From NCBI RefSeq assembly GCF_018866325.1, contig NZ_CP076457.1, positions 2,329,001 through 2,393,000 on the forward strand: a stretch of DNA of 64,000 nucleotides, given 5' to 3'. Numbering within the stretch: position 1 is the stretch's first letter; the number at the start of each line of letters is the position of its first letter. Of the stretch, positions 43,990 through 52,112 are shown piece by piece. The notes beneath the pieces are model-generated. The model was not told the origin of the DNA. It did not search any database and saw only the letters and a list, made by a program, of their open reading frames with translations. The stretch comes from Streptomyces sp. YPW6 (GTDB taxonomy: Bacteria > Actinomycetota > Actinomycetes > Streptomycetales > Streptomycetaceae). Made by a program: the position numbers and the translations under genes.

Positions 43990-44238
43990 ATGGGCATGTA
44001 CATGGATGTCCACCGCGGCATGAAGGGCATCACGTCCGCGGGCCTGAAGGAGGCACACGCGGCCGATACGGCCATCGAGAAGGAGGAGGGCGTCCATTTC
44101 GAACGCGCCTGGGCGGACCCGGAATCGGGCACGGTCTACTGCCTGTCCACCGCGCCCTCGGCCGACGCCGTCCAGCACATCCACGAACGCGCGGGCCATC
44201 CGGCGGACGAGATCCACGAGGTACCGCTGACGGTGTGA
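43990..44238 (+). CDS. SCO4226-type nickel-binding protein (DUF4242 family)
   Basis: An 82-residue protein. MYMDVHRGMKGITSAGLKEAH, then DPESGTVYCLSTAPSADAV and IHERAGHPADEI, follow the S. coelicolor SCO4226 pattern, a ferredoxin-like dimer reported to bind nickel through histidines. ATG 43990 follows GGAGGTG. The gene stands alone and ends before a strong terminator. Its physiological role is not established. Confidence 0.85.
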   Translation: MGMYMDVHRGMKGITSAGLKEAHAADTAIEKEEGVHFERAWADPESGTVYCLSTAPSADAVQHIHERAGHPADEIHEVPLTV

Positions 44239-44250
44239 CCGCGGCGCGAG

Positions 44251-44298
44251 GATCCCGCAGGCGGGGCCGCCCCTGAGGGCGGCCCCGCCTGCGGGATC
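44251..44298. terminator. 22-bp perfect stem bidirectional terminator
   Basis: Arms 44251-44272 and 44277-44298 (starting GATCCCGCAGGCGGGGCC) are exact complements with a CTGA loop. It lies between the convergent nickel-binding and SPFH genes and would stop both transcripts. Confidence 0.92.
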
Positions 44299-44319
44299 TC
44301 CGTCAGCTCCCGATTTCCG

Positions 44320-45441
44320 TCAGTTACCGGCGGTGTCCGGCCTCCGCCCCGGCACCCGGGTCTCGCCCGCGGCCTCCGCCTCGGCCTTCGCGTCGCTCAC
44401 CGCGGCGGCGGCCTGCTTCGCGGCCTCGTCGGCGGCGGCGACGGCGTCCAGGGCGAGGGTCGAGTTCGGCTCGATCTCCGGCGCTCCGACGTTGTCCTTG
44501 TCGCCGTCCGCGACATCGGCGGAGGCCGCCGTGTCCGCCCGCTCCGTGGACACGGACGGCCCGGCCCCGGCCGACTGGTCGCCGAACGCGGTGGTGACGG
44601 TGCGGATCGCCTCGGTCAGCTCGCCCGGGATCACCCAGAAGGTGTTGTTGTCGCTCTGCGCCAGATGCGGGAGCGTCTCCAGGTACTTGTACGCCAGGAC
44701 CTTCGCGTCGGCGTTGTTGCGGTGGACGGCCTGGAAGACGAGCTCCACGGCCTTCGACTCGCCGTCCGCACGCAGGATCATGGCCTGCTGCGTGCCCTGG
44801 GCCTCCAGGATGTCCTTCTGCTTCGTCCCCTCCGCGGTGAGGATCTTGGCCTGCCGCTCGCCCTCGGCGTGCAGGATGGCCGCACGCTTGTCGCGCTCGG
44901 CCCGCATCTGCTTCTCCATCGCCTCTTTGATGGTGTTCGGCGGATCGATGGCCTTGATCTCGACCCGGTTGACCCGGATGCCCCACTTGCCGGTCGCGTC
45001 GTCGAGGACGGCACGGAGCCGGGCGTTGATCTCCTCGCGCGAGGTGAGCGTCCCCTCCAGGTCCATGGAGCCGATGACGTTGCGCAGGGTGGTGACGGTG
45101 AGCTGGTCGATGGCCTGCAGATAGTCGGCGACCTCGTAGGCGGCGGCCCGGGGGTCGGTGATCTGGTAGTAGAGGACGGTGTCGATGTTGACCACGAGGT
45201 TGTCCTCGGTGATCACCGGTTTGGGGTCGGACGAATACACCTGCTCACGCACGTCGAGCTTGGTGTTGACCCGGTCTGCCACCGGCAGGACGAAGTTCAG
45301 ACCGGGCTGGAGGGTTCTGCGGTACCGGCCGAACCGCTCGATGTTGTAGCGGCGCGCCTGCGGAACGATCCGCACGGTGGCCGCCACGAGGAACACCACG
45401 ACGAGCGCCGCCACGAGAATCGGGATGACCACCGGATCCAT
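44320..45441 (-). CDS. SPFH/stomatin-like membrane scaffold protein
   Basis: A 373-residue protein with an N-terminal membrane anchor (VVIPILVAALVVVFLVAATV), an SPFH domain (about 25-180; VPQARRYNIERFGRY, PGLNFVLP, DIDTVLYYQITDP-like segment, LRNVIGSMDLEGTLTSR) and a coiled-coil rich in Ala/Glu/Lys (about 195-260). The C-terminal tail is acidic and low complexity. Such proteins organise membrane microdomains and often pair with NfeD. ATG 45441 has a GGAGGAGG site. The NfeD gene lies 67 bases upstream on the same strand. Confidence 0.93.
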   Translation of the reverse strand: MDPVVIPILVAALVVVFLVAATVRIVPQARRYNIERFGRYRRTLQPGLNFVLPVADRVNTKLDVREQVYSSDPKPVITEDNLVVNIDTVLYYQITDPRAAAYEVADYLQAIDQLTVTTLRNVIGSMDLEGTLTSREEINARLRAVLDDATGKWGIRVNRVEIKAIDPPNTIKEAMEKQMRAERDKRAAILHAEGERQAKILTAEGTKQKDILEAQGTQQAMILRADGESKAVELVFQAVHRNNADAKVLAYKYLETLPHLAQSDNNTFWVIPGELTEAIRTVTTAFGDQSAGAGPSVSTERADTAASADVADGDKDNVGAPEIEPNSTLALDAVAAADEAAKQAAAAVSDAKAEAEAAGETRVPGRRPDTAGN

Positions 45442-45508
45442 GCTTCCTCCTCCATCGCTGCTCACTGCGGGCGCGGCGCCGGGGGCTCAGCGCTGCGTGT
45501 TCAGCCGG

Positions 45509-45946
45509 TCACGGAAGGAGCTCACGGGGATAGACGACGGCCGTGGCGCCCTCGATCTCCATGACGTCCACCAGGGCTCCCACCGGGATCACATGGCTCT
45601 CGTCGAGGGCGCGGGCGGTCCACTCCTCGCCGGAGAGCTTGATCAGGCCGTGGGTCGCGGTGACCTCCTGGACGACCTCCGCGCGCTTGCCGATCAGCGC
45701 GTCGCTGCCGTCACGGGTCAGAGGCCCCTGGGAGAGCTGCCGCATCGCGATGGGGCGGACGAGGGCGAGGCCCGCTGCCGCCGCCAGCCCGAGCGCCACG
45801 AGCTGGCCGAGCAGGCCGACGCCCACGCCGGCCACGACGGCAGCGACCACGGCCGCGCCGGCCAGCAGCCCGAAGACCAGCGTCAGGGTGAAGAACTCCG
45901 CAGCGCCGAGCGCCGCGGCGGCGAGCAACCATGCGAACCACGGCAT
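45509..45946 (-). CDS. NfeD-family membrane protein
   Basis: A 145-residue protein with two or three membrane spans (residues about 5-65) and a small beta-barrel OB-like domain (about 75-145; DALIGKRAEVVQEV...GLIKLSGEEWTARAL...DVMEIEGATAVVYP). NfeD proteins work with the SPFH partner encoded immediately downstream, in membrane quality control. ATG 45946 is the first gene of the two-gene operon. Confidence 0.92.
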   Translation of the reverse strand: MPWFAWLLAAAALGAAEFFTLTLVFGLLAGAAVVAAVVAGVGVGLLGQLVALGLAAAAGLALVRPIAMRQLSQGPLTRDGSDALIGKRAEVVQEVTATHGLIKLSGEEWTARALDESHVIPVGALVDVMEIEGATAVVYPRELLP

Positions 45947-46387
45947 CGAATCAGCCTCCCCAAGGGGACCTACTCAGCATGTACCCCTTCGGACCCCGGA
46001 CGGAACCGCCCAGCCTGATCGATCTACGATCGGGGCGCGTGAACCGGGGCCTGGAACGAGGAAGCGGACCCCGCCGACTGTCCCTCCGCCCGGCAGCGGC
46101 CCACCTCACCTCCGGTGCGGCGGAGAAGACCACGGCGGCGCCGGTGGGCAACGGCTGGAACGGCTCGTTCGACGCCGGGTACAACCCCTCGGCCGCGGTC
46201 CTCGTCCCGGGGTGCCTCTCGCCGTTCGCCACAGCGAGGCTGCTCGCGGACCAGACGAGGTGGGGTGCGGGCACGAAGAGGTCCCGGGCTTTCCGGCGGG
46301 AGGAGGAAAGAGAGAAGGAAGAAGAAGGGACGGAGAAAGTCAGGATTGGAGAAGCGCCCCGTCTCCTGGCCAACTAGCTTGATCTGT
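45947..46387. other. divergent intergenic region, no gene seen
   Basis: About 440 bases with no convincing gene. Frames on both strands are open but lack family-like sequence. A purine-rich tract (about 46295-46350, GGAGGAGGAAAGAGAGAAGG-like) stands out from the surrounding DNA. It should hold the promoters for the NfeD/SPFH operon and the VOC gene. Confidence 0.45.
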
Positions 46388-46798
46388 ATGGACCTCACGA
46401 TTCATACCACCGTCCTCCCGCACGAGGACCCCGAGGCGTCCCTCGCCTTCTTCCGCGACGTCCTCGGCTTCGAGGTCCGGTCCGACGTCGGCCAGGGAAG
46501 GACGCGCTGGATCACAGTCGGCCCGCCCGGACAGCCCGGCACCTCGATCCTCCTCGCCCCGCCGGCCGCCGACCCGGGCATCACCGGGGACGAGCGCCGC
46601 ACCATCACCGAGATGATGGCCAAGGGCACGTACGGCTGGATCCTCCTCGCCGCCCCCGACCTCGACGCCGTCTTCCGGGAGGTCTCCGCCGGCGACACCG
46701 AGGTCGTCCAGGAGCCGACACGGCAGCCGTACGGCGTCCGCGACTGCGCCTTCCGCGACCCGGCGGGCAATCTGATCCGCATCCAGGAACTCGGCTGA
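46388..46798 (+). CDS. VOC-family (glyoxalase/dioxygenase-fold) protein
   Basis: A 136-residue protein of two beta-alpha-beta-beta-beta units: HTTVLPHEDPEASLAFFRDVLGFEVRSDV, quoted as its opening pattern, and a second half ending PYGVRDCAFRDPAGNLIRI. The His near the start and the terminal Glu (IQELG) are plausible metal ligands. Genes of this type are often next to an AraC-like regulator in Streptomyces, and the broken AraC gene follows here. The substrate is unknown. Confidence 0.88.
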   Translation: MDLTIHTTVLPHEDPEASLAFFRDVLGFEVRSDVGQGRTRWITVGPPGQPGTSILLAPPAADPGITGDERRTITEMMAKGTYGWILLAAPDLDAVFREVSAGDTEVVQEPTRQPYGVRDCAFRDPAGNLIRIQELG

Positions 46799-46816
46799 AC
46801 CCCAGGGGGGACCGAC

Positions 46817-47098
46817 ATGTGCCAGCCCGCATGGGCCGCGGCCCGCACCGAGGCGGTACGTCTCCGTGCACTGAAGGATCTGCGCAGGATCCGCGACCGC
46901 ATCGACCGCGAGTACAACCGCCCGCTCGACATACCGGCCCTCGCCCGGATGACGGGCCTCACCGCGGAGACCCTGCACCGCACGTTCACCACGGCGTACG
47001 GCACCACCCCCTACGCCTTCGTCACCGCCCTGCGTGCGAGCCGGTCGGCGGCGTTCGACGGTCGGGCAGTTTCCGAGAAGCACGCGGGAGCGCTGTGA
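46817..47098 (+). pseudogene. truncated AraC-family regulator
   Basis: A 93-residue remnant. LKDLRRIRDRIDREYNRPLDIPALARMTGLTAETLHRTF is the first helix-turn-helix of an AraC domain, leading into TTAYGTTPYAFVTALRASR. It then stops matching: the second helix-turn-helix needed for DNA binding is absent, replaced by an unrelated short tail (SAAFDGRAVSEKHAGAL). Full-length relatives next to VOC genes continue for about 40-50 more residues. A small deletion or frameshift is likely. It may still be transcribed with the VOC gene 18 bases upstream. Confidence 0.75.
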
Positions 47099-47156
47099 TC
47101 CTAGGGTGAGATCAGCAGGGAAAGACCAGGAAGAACCACGAACGAGGGGAACAACC

Positions 47157-47624
47157 ATGGCTACCAAGAGCACCGACACCGCCAAGTCCTACGACGGCTT
47201 CACCGAGGACGAGCGGGAGGCGATGAAGGACCGCGCGAAGGAGCTGAAGGGCGCGAAGACCCGCGGCACCCGCTCCAAGAGCGCCGCCAAGGCCGACGGC
47301 GAGGCCGACCTCCTCGCCAAGGTCGCCGAGATGGCCGAGGAGGACCGCGTCCTGGCCGAGGGCGTCCACGCCCTGGTCAAGAAGGTCGCCCCCGGCCTGA
47401 CCCCCAAGACCTGGTACGGCATGCCCGCCTACGCCAAGGACGGCAAGGTCGTCCTCTTCTTCCAGAGCGCCGCCAAGTTCAAGGCCCGCTACGCCACCCT
47501 CGGCTTCAACGACCCGGCCACCCTCGACGACGGCGACATGTGGCCCACCGCCTTCGCCCTCTCCGCCCTCACCCCCGAGGTCGAGGCCCGCATCGAGACG
47601 CTCATCAAGAAGGCCACCGCCTGA
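47157..47624 (+). CDS. DUF1801 / YdhG-like small protein
   Basis: A 155-residue protein. An N-terminal Lys-rich segment (about 1-45) leads into the DUF1801 core: VHALVKKVAPGLTPKTWYGMPAYAKDGKVVLFFQSAAKFKARYATLGF. Homologues are sometimes called iron chaperone-like, but the function is not proven. Codon choice is strongly biased to C-ending Lys/Ala/Gly codons, suggesting high expression. ATG 47157 has a GAGGGG site. Confidence 0.85.
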   Translation: MATKSTDTAKSYDGFTEDEREAMKDRAKELKGAKTRGTRSKSAAKADGEADLLAKVAEMAEEDRVLAEGVHALVKKVAPGLTPKTWYGMPAYAKDGKVVLFFQSAAKFKARYATLGFNDPATLDDGDMWPTAFALSALTPEVEARIETLIKKATA

Positions 47625-48012
47625 CGACGGACGCCCCGCCGGTCGGGCCCGCGTCCCCGCGCGGTGGTCCCGGAGGAGCGGAGGAAGGTCGTCGACGACG
47701 CTGTACGAGGACGACTCGCCCGCCCGGCCCCGCTCGCTCGATCGCGGCGGCCGGCGGCTGGGCGGCGTCCTCGGCAGGGACCCGCGACACCGTCCCGCCG
47801 CCGCCCGGGGGCACCGTGAAGGCCCGGCCGGCCGGCGGCTCCGGCGAGCGGGATTCCGCGGGGCGTGTCCAGTGCACCGCCCGTACGGGAGTTCTCCCCC
47901 GTGTCCACCGCGCCCGCAAGGTCCACGCCGTCCGTTCAGGTGCGCCCACGCCGACGCCCCCGAAGCCGGGGGCGAACCGCGCGTCGCCGACCGGCCGTCG
48001 GGGGTGCCCTTC
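47625..48012. other. convergent intergenic region, no gene seen
   Basis: About 390 bases between convergent genes. No supported gene or strong hairpin was identified. It marks the apparent left edge of the biosynthetic-cluster-like region. Confidence 0.45.
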
Positions 48013-49605
48013 CTACTGCGGCGGGTTGCCGTGCTTGCGGAACGGCAGATCGGCGTGCTTGGTGCGGAGCATGGCGAGCGAGGCGATGAGTACCTGGCGG
48101 GTGTCGGCGGGGTCGATGACGTCGTCGACGAGGCCGCGCTCGGCCGCGTAGTAGGGGTGCATGAGTTCGGCCTTGTACTCCTTGACCATGCGGGTCCGCA
48201 TGGCCTCGGGGTCCTCGGCCTCCGCGATCTGCCTGCGGAAGATGACGTTGGCGGCGCCCTCGGCGCCCATCACGGCGATCTCGTTGGTGGGCCAGGCGTA
48301 GGTGAGGTCGGCGCCGATGGACTGGGAGTCCATGACGATGTAGGCGCCTCCGTAGGCCTTGCGCAGGATCAGGCTGATCCGCGGCACGGTGGCGTTGCAG
48401 TAGGCGTACAGGAGCTTGGCGCCGTGGCGGATGATCCCACCGTGCTCCTGGTCGACGCCCGGCAGGAAGCCGGGGACGTCCAGCAGGGTGACGATCGGGA
48501 TGTTGAACGCGTCGCACATCTGCACGAAGCGGGCGGCCTTCTCCGACGCCTCGATGTCCAGGACCCCGGCCAGCGACTGCGGCTGGTTCGCCACGATCCC
48601 CACGACCTGCCCGTCCATCCGGGCCAGGGCGCAGATGATGTTGCGGGCCCAGCGTTCGTGGATCTCCAGGTAGTCGCCGTCGTCGACGAGTTCCTCGATC
48701 ACCTGGTGCATGTCGTACGGACGGTTGCCGTCCGTCGGCACCAGATCCAGCAGAACCTCCGACCGGCGGTCGGCCCGGTCGTCGGAGGCGACGGGCGGCG
48801 GGCAGGAGCGATTGTTCTGCGGGAGCATCGACAGGAGGTAGCGGACCTCGGCGATGCAGGTCTCCTCGTCGTCGTACGCGAAGTGCGCCACGCCCGAGGT
48901 CTCCGCGTGCACGTCCGCGCCGCCCAGGCCGTTCTGGGTGATCTCCTCACCGGTGACCGCCTTGACGACGTCCGGGCCGGTGATGAACATCTGCGAGGTC
49001 TCACGGACCATGAACACGAAGTCCGTCAGCGCCGGACTGTACGCGGCGCCGCCGGCGCACGGGCCGAGCATCACGCTGATCTGCGGGATGACCCCGGACG
49101 CCCTGGTGTTGCGCTGGAAGATGCCCCCGTACCCGGCCAGGGCGGAGACGCCCTCCTGGATGCGGGCGCCGGCGCCGTCGTTCAGCGACACCAGGGGGGC
49201 ACCCGCGGCGATGGCCATGTCCATGATCTTGTGGATCTTCGTCGCGTGGGCCTCGCCCAGCGCCCCGCCGAAGATCCGGAAGTCGTGCGCGTAGACGAAG
49301 ACCGTCCGGCCCTCGACCGTGCCCCAGCCCGTGATCACACCGTCGGTGTAGGGCTTCTTGGCCTCCAGGCCGAACCCGGTGGCCCGGTGCCGGCGCAACT
49401 GCTCGACCTCGTTGAAGGAACCCGGATCGAGAAGCAGCTCGATGCGCTCGCGCGCGGTCAGCTTGCCCTTGGCGTGCTGCGCCTCGGTCGCACGCTCGCT
49501 CGGACCGGCCGCGGCCCGTGCACGGACCGCGTGCAGCTCGGCGACGGGCCCGTGAGCGCCCGTCGCCTCCGCGGAGGCTCGGGGAATGTTGTCCACCACT
49601 GTCAC
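48013..49605 (-). CDS. acyl-CoA carboxylase beta (carboxyltransferase) subunit
   Basis: A 530-residue biotin-dependent carboxyltransferase (PccB/AccD type) that moves CO2 from biotin to acetyl- or propionyl-CoA, giving malonyl- or methylmalonyl-CoA. Marks: KGKLTARERIELLLDPGSF, GGALGEAHATKIHKIMDMA, the oxyanion glycines LNDGAGARIQEGV and PCAGGAAYSPALTDF, and in the second half DVPGFLPGVDQEHGGIIRHGAK and RKAYGGAYIVMDSQ. It has the usual length. Starts GTG 49605. The epsilon subunit gene lies 98 bases upstream; the biotinylated alpha subunit is not in view. In this context it probably feeds polyketide extender supply. Confidence 0.93.
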   Translation of the reverse strand: MTVVDNIPRASAEATGAHGPVAELHAVRARAAAGPSERATEAQHAKGKLTARERIELLLDPGSFNEVEQLRRHRATGFGLEAKKPYTDGVITGWGTVEGRTVFVYAHDFRIFGGALGEAHATKIHKIMDMAIAAGAPLVSLNDGAGARIQEGVSALAGYGGIFQRNTRASGVIPQISVMLGPCAGGAAYSPALTDFVFMVRETSQMFITGPDVVKAVTGEEITQNGLGGADVHAETSGVAHFAYDDEETCIAEVRYLLSMLPQNNRSCPPPVASDDRADRRSEVLLDLVPTDGNRPYDMHQVIEELVDDGDYLEIHERWARNIICALARMDGQVVGIVANQPQSLAGVLDIEASEKAARFVQMCDAFNIPIVTLLDVPGFLPGVDQEHGGIIRHGAKLLYAYCNATVPRISLILRKAYGGAYIVMDSQSIGADLTYAWPTNEIAVMGAEGAANVIFRRQIAEAEDPEAMRTRMVKEYKAELMHPYYAAERGLVDDVIDPADTRQVLIASLAMLRTKHADLPFRKHGNPPQ

Positions 49606-49703
49606 GACGCGTCCCTCCCTCTCTCAACGTGCGGCCCGATCGGCGCCCCACCACACGAACCGCTGGTGCGGTCTGTCGGGACGGGGCATGGCGCGCACAC
49701 GAA

Positions 49704-49940
49704 TCAGCCGCGTGAAGCAGCCGGCTCCTGGCGCCAGCTGTACGGAGAGCGGTAGACCGCGCCGGCCCGCGCCGGCGCCCACAGAGGGGTCTCGGGTGAC
49801 CGCGCGTCGCCGTTACCGCTCTTCCCCTCGTCCCGCCCCGCCAGCAGTGAGCACAGCACGACGGCGACCGCGGCCAGTTCCTCGTCGCTGGCCCGCCCGT
49901 GTTCCACCCGGAACACGGGCGCGGTGTCGAAATCGCCCAT
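49704..49940 (-). CDS. acyl-CoA carboxylase epsilon subunit
   Basis: A 78-residue protein with the AccE/PccE core FRVEHGRASDEELAAVAVVLCSLLAGR and a C-terminal WAPARAG...YRSPYSWRQ segment. The epsilon subunit is specific to actinobacterial carboxylases and stimulates the alpha/beta complex. Here it lies upstream of the beta gene, whereas in the primary-metabolism loci I know it follows beta. The unusual order suggests a separately assembled, cluster-dedicated pair. Confidence 0.88.
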   Translation of the reverse strand: MGDFDTAPVFRVEHGRASDEELAAVAVVLCSLLAGRDEGKSGNGDARSPETPLWAPARAGAVYRSPYSWRQEPAASRG

Positions 49941-50256
49941 CTGGCCTCCTTCACGCCTTCTCCACCGTCCGTCACCTGCCTAAAGGAATGGTCCGGTCGC
50001 GCTGGAGAGTCGCCCGGGACAGCCACGAGGGTTCGTGAGACGCGGCCGGGAGACGCCGCCCGTGACGCGGATACGGCGATCACGACAAAGAAGATGCCCA
50101 CGCGCGTGGCCGGGCAGGCGGCGGGACCGGAGGAGAAGCGGGACCGGTGAGGAAAAGACCGGTGAGGAAAGGACCCGTCAGAAAGGGACCGGTCGGGAAG
50201 GGACCGGTCAGGAATCGAGAAGCCCCGGCCCCCGACCGGCCCCTAGTGTGAGGGAC
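49941..50256. repeat. divergent intergenic region with 15-bp tandem repeat
   Basis: About 316 bases between divergent genes. At about 50125-50216 five or six copies of a 15-base unit (GACCGGTCAGGAAGG-like) follow each other with two or three differences each. They lie 40-130 bases before the VOC start. The remainder shows no gene. Confidence 0.8.
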
Positions 50257-50901
50257 ATGGCAACCACCACATCCACCGCAGCCCACACGACCCTCACTTC
50301 CGTCACCCTTGAGGTGGCCGACCTTGAGGGCGCCCGCCGCTTCTACCGCGCCTTCGGCGTGGACGCGTACCTGAGCCTGCGGGCGTCCGAGACGCACTCG
50401 ACCGGCTTCCGCGGCTTCACCCTGGCGCTCACGGTGTCGGGGCCCGCCACTGTCGACGCCTTCATCGCCGCGGCCGTGGACGCCGGCGGCGAGGAGGTGA
50501 AGCCCGCCGTGAAGTCCCTGTGGGGTTACGGCGGCGTCATCCAGGCCCCGGACGGGACGATCTGGAAGATCGCGACCTCGGCGAAGAAGGACACCGGCCC
50601 CGCCACCCGTGACATCGACGAGTTCGTCCTGCTCCTCGGTGTGGAGGACGTGAAGGCCACCAAGCAGTTCTACGTCGGTCGGGGCATGACCGTGGCCAAG
50701 AGCTTCGGCGGCAAGTACGCCGAATTCGCCCCCGCTCAGTCCGGCCGCGTCAAGCTGGCGCTGTACAAGCGCCGCGGGCTGGCCAAGGACCTCGGCGTCA
50801 ACGCCGAAGGCACCGGCTCCCACCTCATCGTCCTCGGTGGCACCACCGCCGCCTTCACCGACCCGGACGGCTTCGTCTGGGAAGCCCCCACGCCGGCCTG
50901 A
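50257..50901 (+). CDS. two-unit VOC-family protein (glyoxalase/bleomycin-resistance-like)
   Basis: A 214-residue protein of two VOC modules: TLTSVTLEVADLEGARRFYRAFGV in the first and FVLLLGVEDVKATKQFYVGRGM in the second, ending AFTDPDGFVWE. Similar proteins are often annotated as glyoxalases; some bind and sequester drugs. Near a likely antibiotic cluster a resistance role is possible, but a general role is equally so. ATG 50257 is preceded by AGGGAC. Confidence 0.82.
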   Translation: MATTTSTAAHTTLTSVTLEVADLEGARRFYRAFGVDAYLSLRASETHSTGFRGFTLALTVSGPATVDAFIAAAVDAGGEEVKPAVKSLWGYGGVIQAPDGTIWKIATSAKKDTGPATRDIDEFVLLLGVEDVKATKQFYVGRGMTVAKSFGGKYAEFAPAQSGRVKLALYKRRGLAKDLGVNAEGTGSHLIVLGGTTAAFTDPDGFVWEAPTPA

Positions 50902-50926
50902 CCCCGCCCCTGCCCATCCGCACCGT

Positions 50927-51004
50927 CCTGTCCCACTCCGCGTGCGGGAGAGAGTCCGGGACAGGAAACCCACCCCGCGTGCGGGAGGGAATCCGGGACA
51001 GGAA
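50927..51004. terminator. hairpin and 30-bp direct repeat after VOC gene
   Basis: CCTGTCCC (50927-50934) pairs with GGGACAGG (50958-50965), with an inner CCGC/GCGG pairing, giving a terminator-like fold. A second copy of the CGCGTGCGGGAG...CCGGGACAGG part follows at about 50977-51003, with two differences, and could form an alternative pairing with the same 5' arm. Confidence 0.65.
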
Positions 51005-51166
51005 AGCGGATCCGGCACGGGGCCGCACCTCACGCCGTCTCTCCCCCTATTCGCCCGAGCATGCCCAGGGTGAAATCGCAAGTGAACATCTCACGAGTGT
51101 TCTTCGAGTTTTGCGCGATGCCGTCACGCGACCCTGCTGCCTGGATCGAGACGTAGTGAGGTGCGT

Positions 51167-52036
51167 ATGGAAAATGCGACGGAAAGGGCGACCGAGTACA
51201 TTCGGAAACGTTATCGCGAGCCGCTTACTCTCGCCGACATCGCCGAAAGTGCCCGTCTCAGTCGCTTCTATTTCACGCGACTGTTCAAGGAGACGACCGG
51301 AATCACACCCGGAAGATTCCTGGCAGCGGTTCGCATTCACGAGGCGAAGCGGCTCATCGAGCACACCTCGATGAGCATCACCGACGTCTCCTACGCGGTC
51401 GGCTACAACAGCCTGGGGTCCTTCACCAACTCGTTCACGTCCGGCGTCGGGATCTCCCCGAGCGGGTACCGGCGGATGACGCGGGACGGCGGAGACGGAC
51501 CGCCGGGCCCGAGGCCCGACCCACGGGACGGGCACGGCACGGTCGCGGGCACCCTCGGCCTCCCGGCCGGCCACGGCAACGCGCGCGTCTTCCTCGGGGC
51601 CTTCGCCACACCCGTGGTCCAGCACCCGGCCGTCGCCTCGACCGTCGTCGACGTACCGGCCGGTCGGCCGTCCTGCTACTCGCTCCGGAACGTTCCCGAC
51701 GGGGAGTGGCACCTGCTCGCGGTGGCGGTCGCCGAGGGCCTCGGGCCCGAGGCCCGTACCCGGCGGACCACCCTCGTCGCGGGGCGCGGTCCGTCGACCG
51801 TGCCCGTCACCGCCGACGGCATCGTGAGCGCCGCCGTCCGGCTGCGGCCCGTACGGGCCACCGATCCGCCGATCCTGCTGGCGCTGCCCGAACTCGTCCC
51901 GCAGGCCGAGGTCGTGTCCCGTCCCGGCTGCGCCTCCGTACAGCCGGAAGGCGAGCCGGCGGTCGGGGGGCGCCCGGCCGCCGGCCGTCTCAGCGTGGTG
52001 TCCGCGGCGCCGCGGCCGGAGCGGGCCGGATCCTGA
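51167..52036 (+). CDS. AraC-family regulator with N-terminal DNA-binding domain
   Basis: A 289-residue protein. The complete AraC domain is at the N-terminus (about 1-104): ADIAESARLSRFYFTRLFKE is the first helix-turn-helix and ITDVSYAVGYNSLGSFTNSF the second, ending GISPSGYRRM. The C-terminal about 150 residues (after a Pro/Gly/Asp linker) form a beta-rich domain I do not recognise. DNA from about 51050 to 51360 is visibly less GC-rich than its surroundings. ATG 51167 has GAGGTG close by; GTG 51161 is an alternative. It is convergent with the StrR-like regulator and is probably a pathway-specific regulator. Confidence 0.85.
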   Translation: MENATERATEYIRKRYREPLTLADIAESARLSRFYFTRLFKETTGITPGRFLAAVRIHEAKRLIEHTSMSITDVSYAVGYNSLGSFTNSFTSGVGISPSGYRRMTRDGGDGPPGPRPDPRDGHGTVAGTLGLPAGHGNARVFLGAFATPVVQHPAVASTVVDVPAGRPSCYSLRNVPDGEWHLLAVAVAEGLGPEARTRRTTLVAGRGPSTVPVTADGIVSAAVRLRPVRATDPPILLALPELVPQAEVVSRPGCASVQPEGEPAVGGRPAAGRLSVVSAAPRPERAGS

Positions 52037-52095
52037 CCGCCGGCCGGCCCTGCCGCCGGTCGGCCCTGCCCGCCGGTCGGCCCTGCCCGCCGGAC
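52037..52095. repeat. short GCCGGTCGGCCCTGCC tandem repeat between convergent regulators
   Basis: Three 16-18-base units fill the gap immediately after the AraC stop. Together with the following GGGCGGGGCCGGCC they can fold, so the tract may also act as a bidirectional terminator. Confidence 0.7.
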
Positions 52096-52112
52096 GGGCG
52101 GGGCCGGCCGGT

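Noticed and set aside
45951-46377. Possible proteins on both strands in the gap between NfeD and VOC genes
   Set aside because: Neither frame has a good ribosome site or family-like segments; both include the purine-rich tract translated as charged low complexity.
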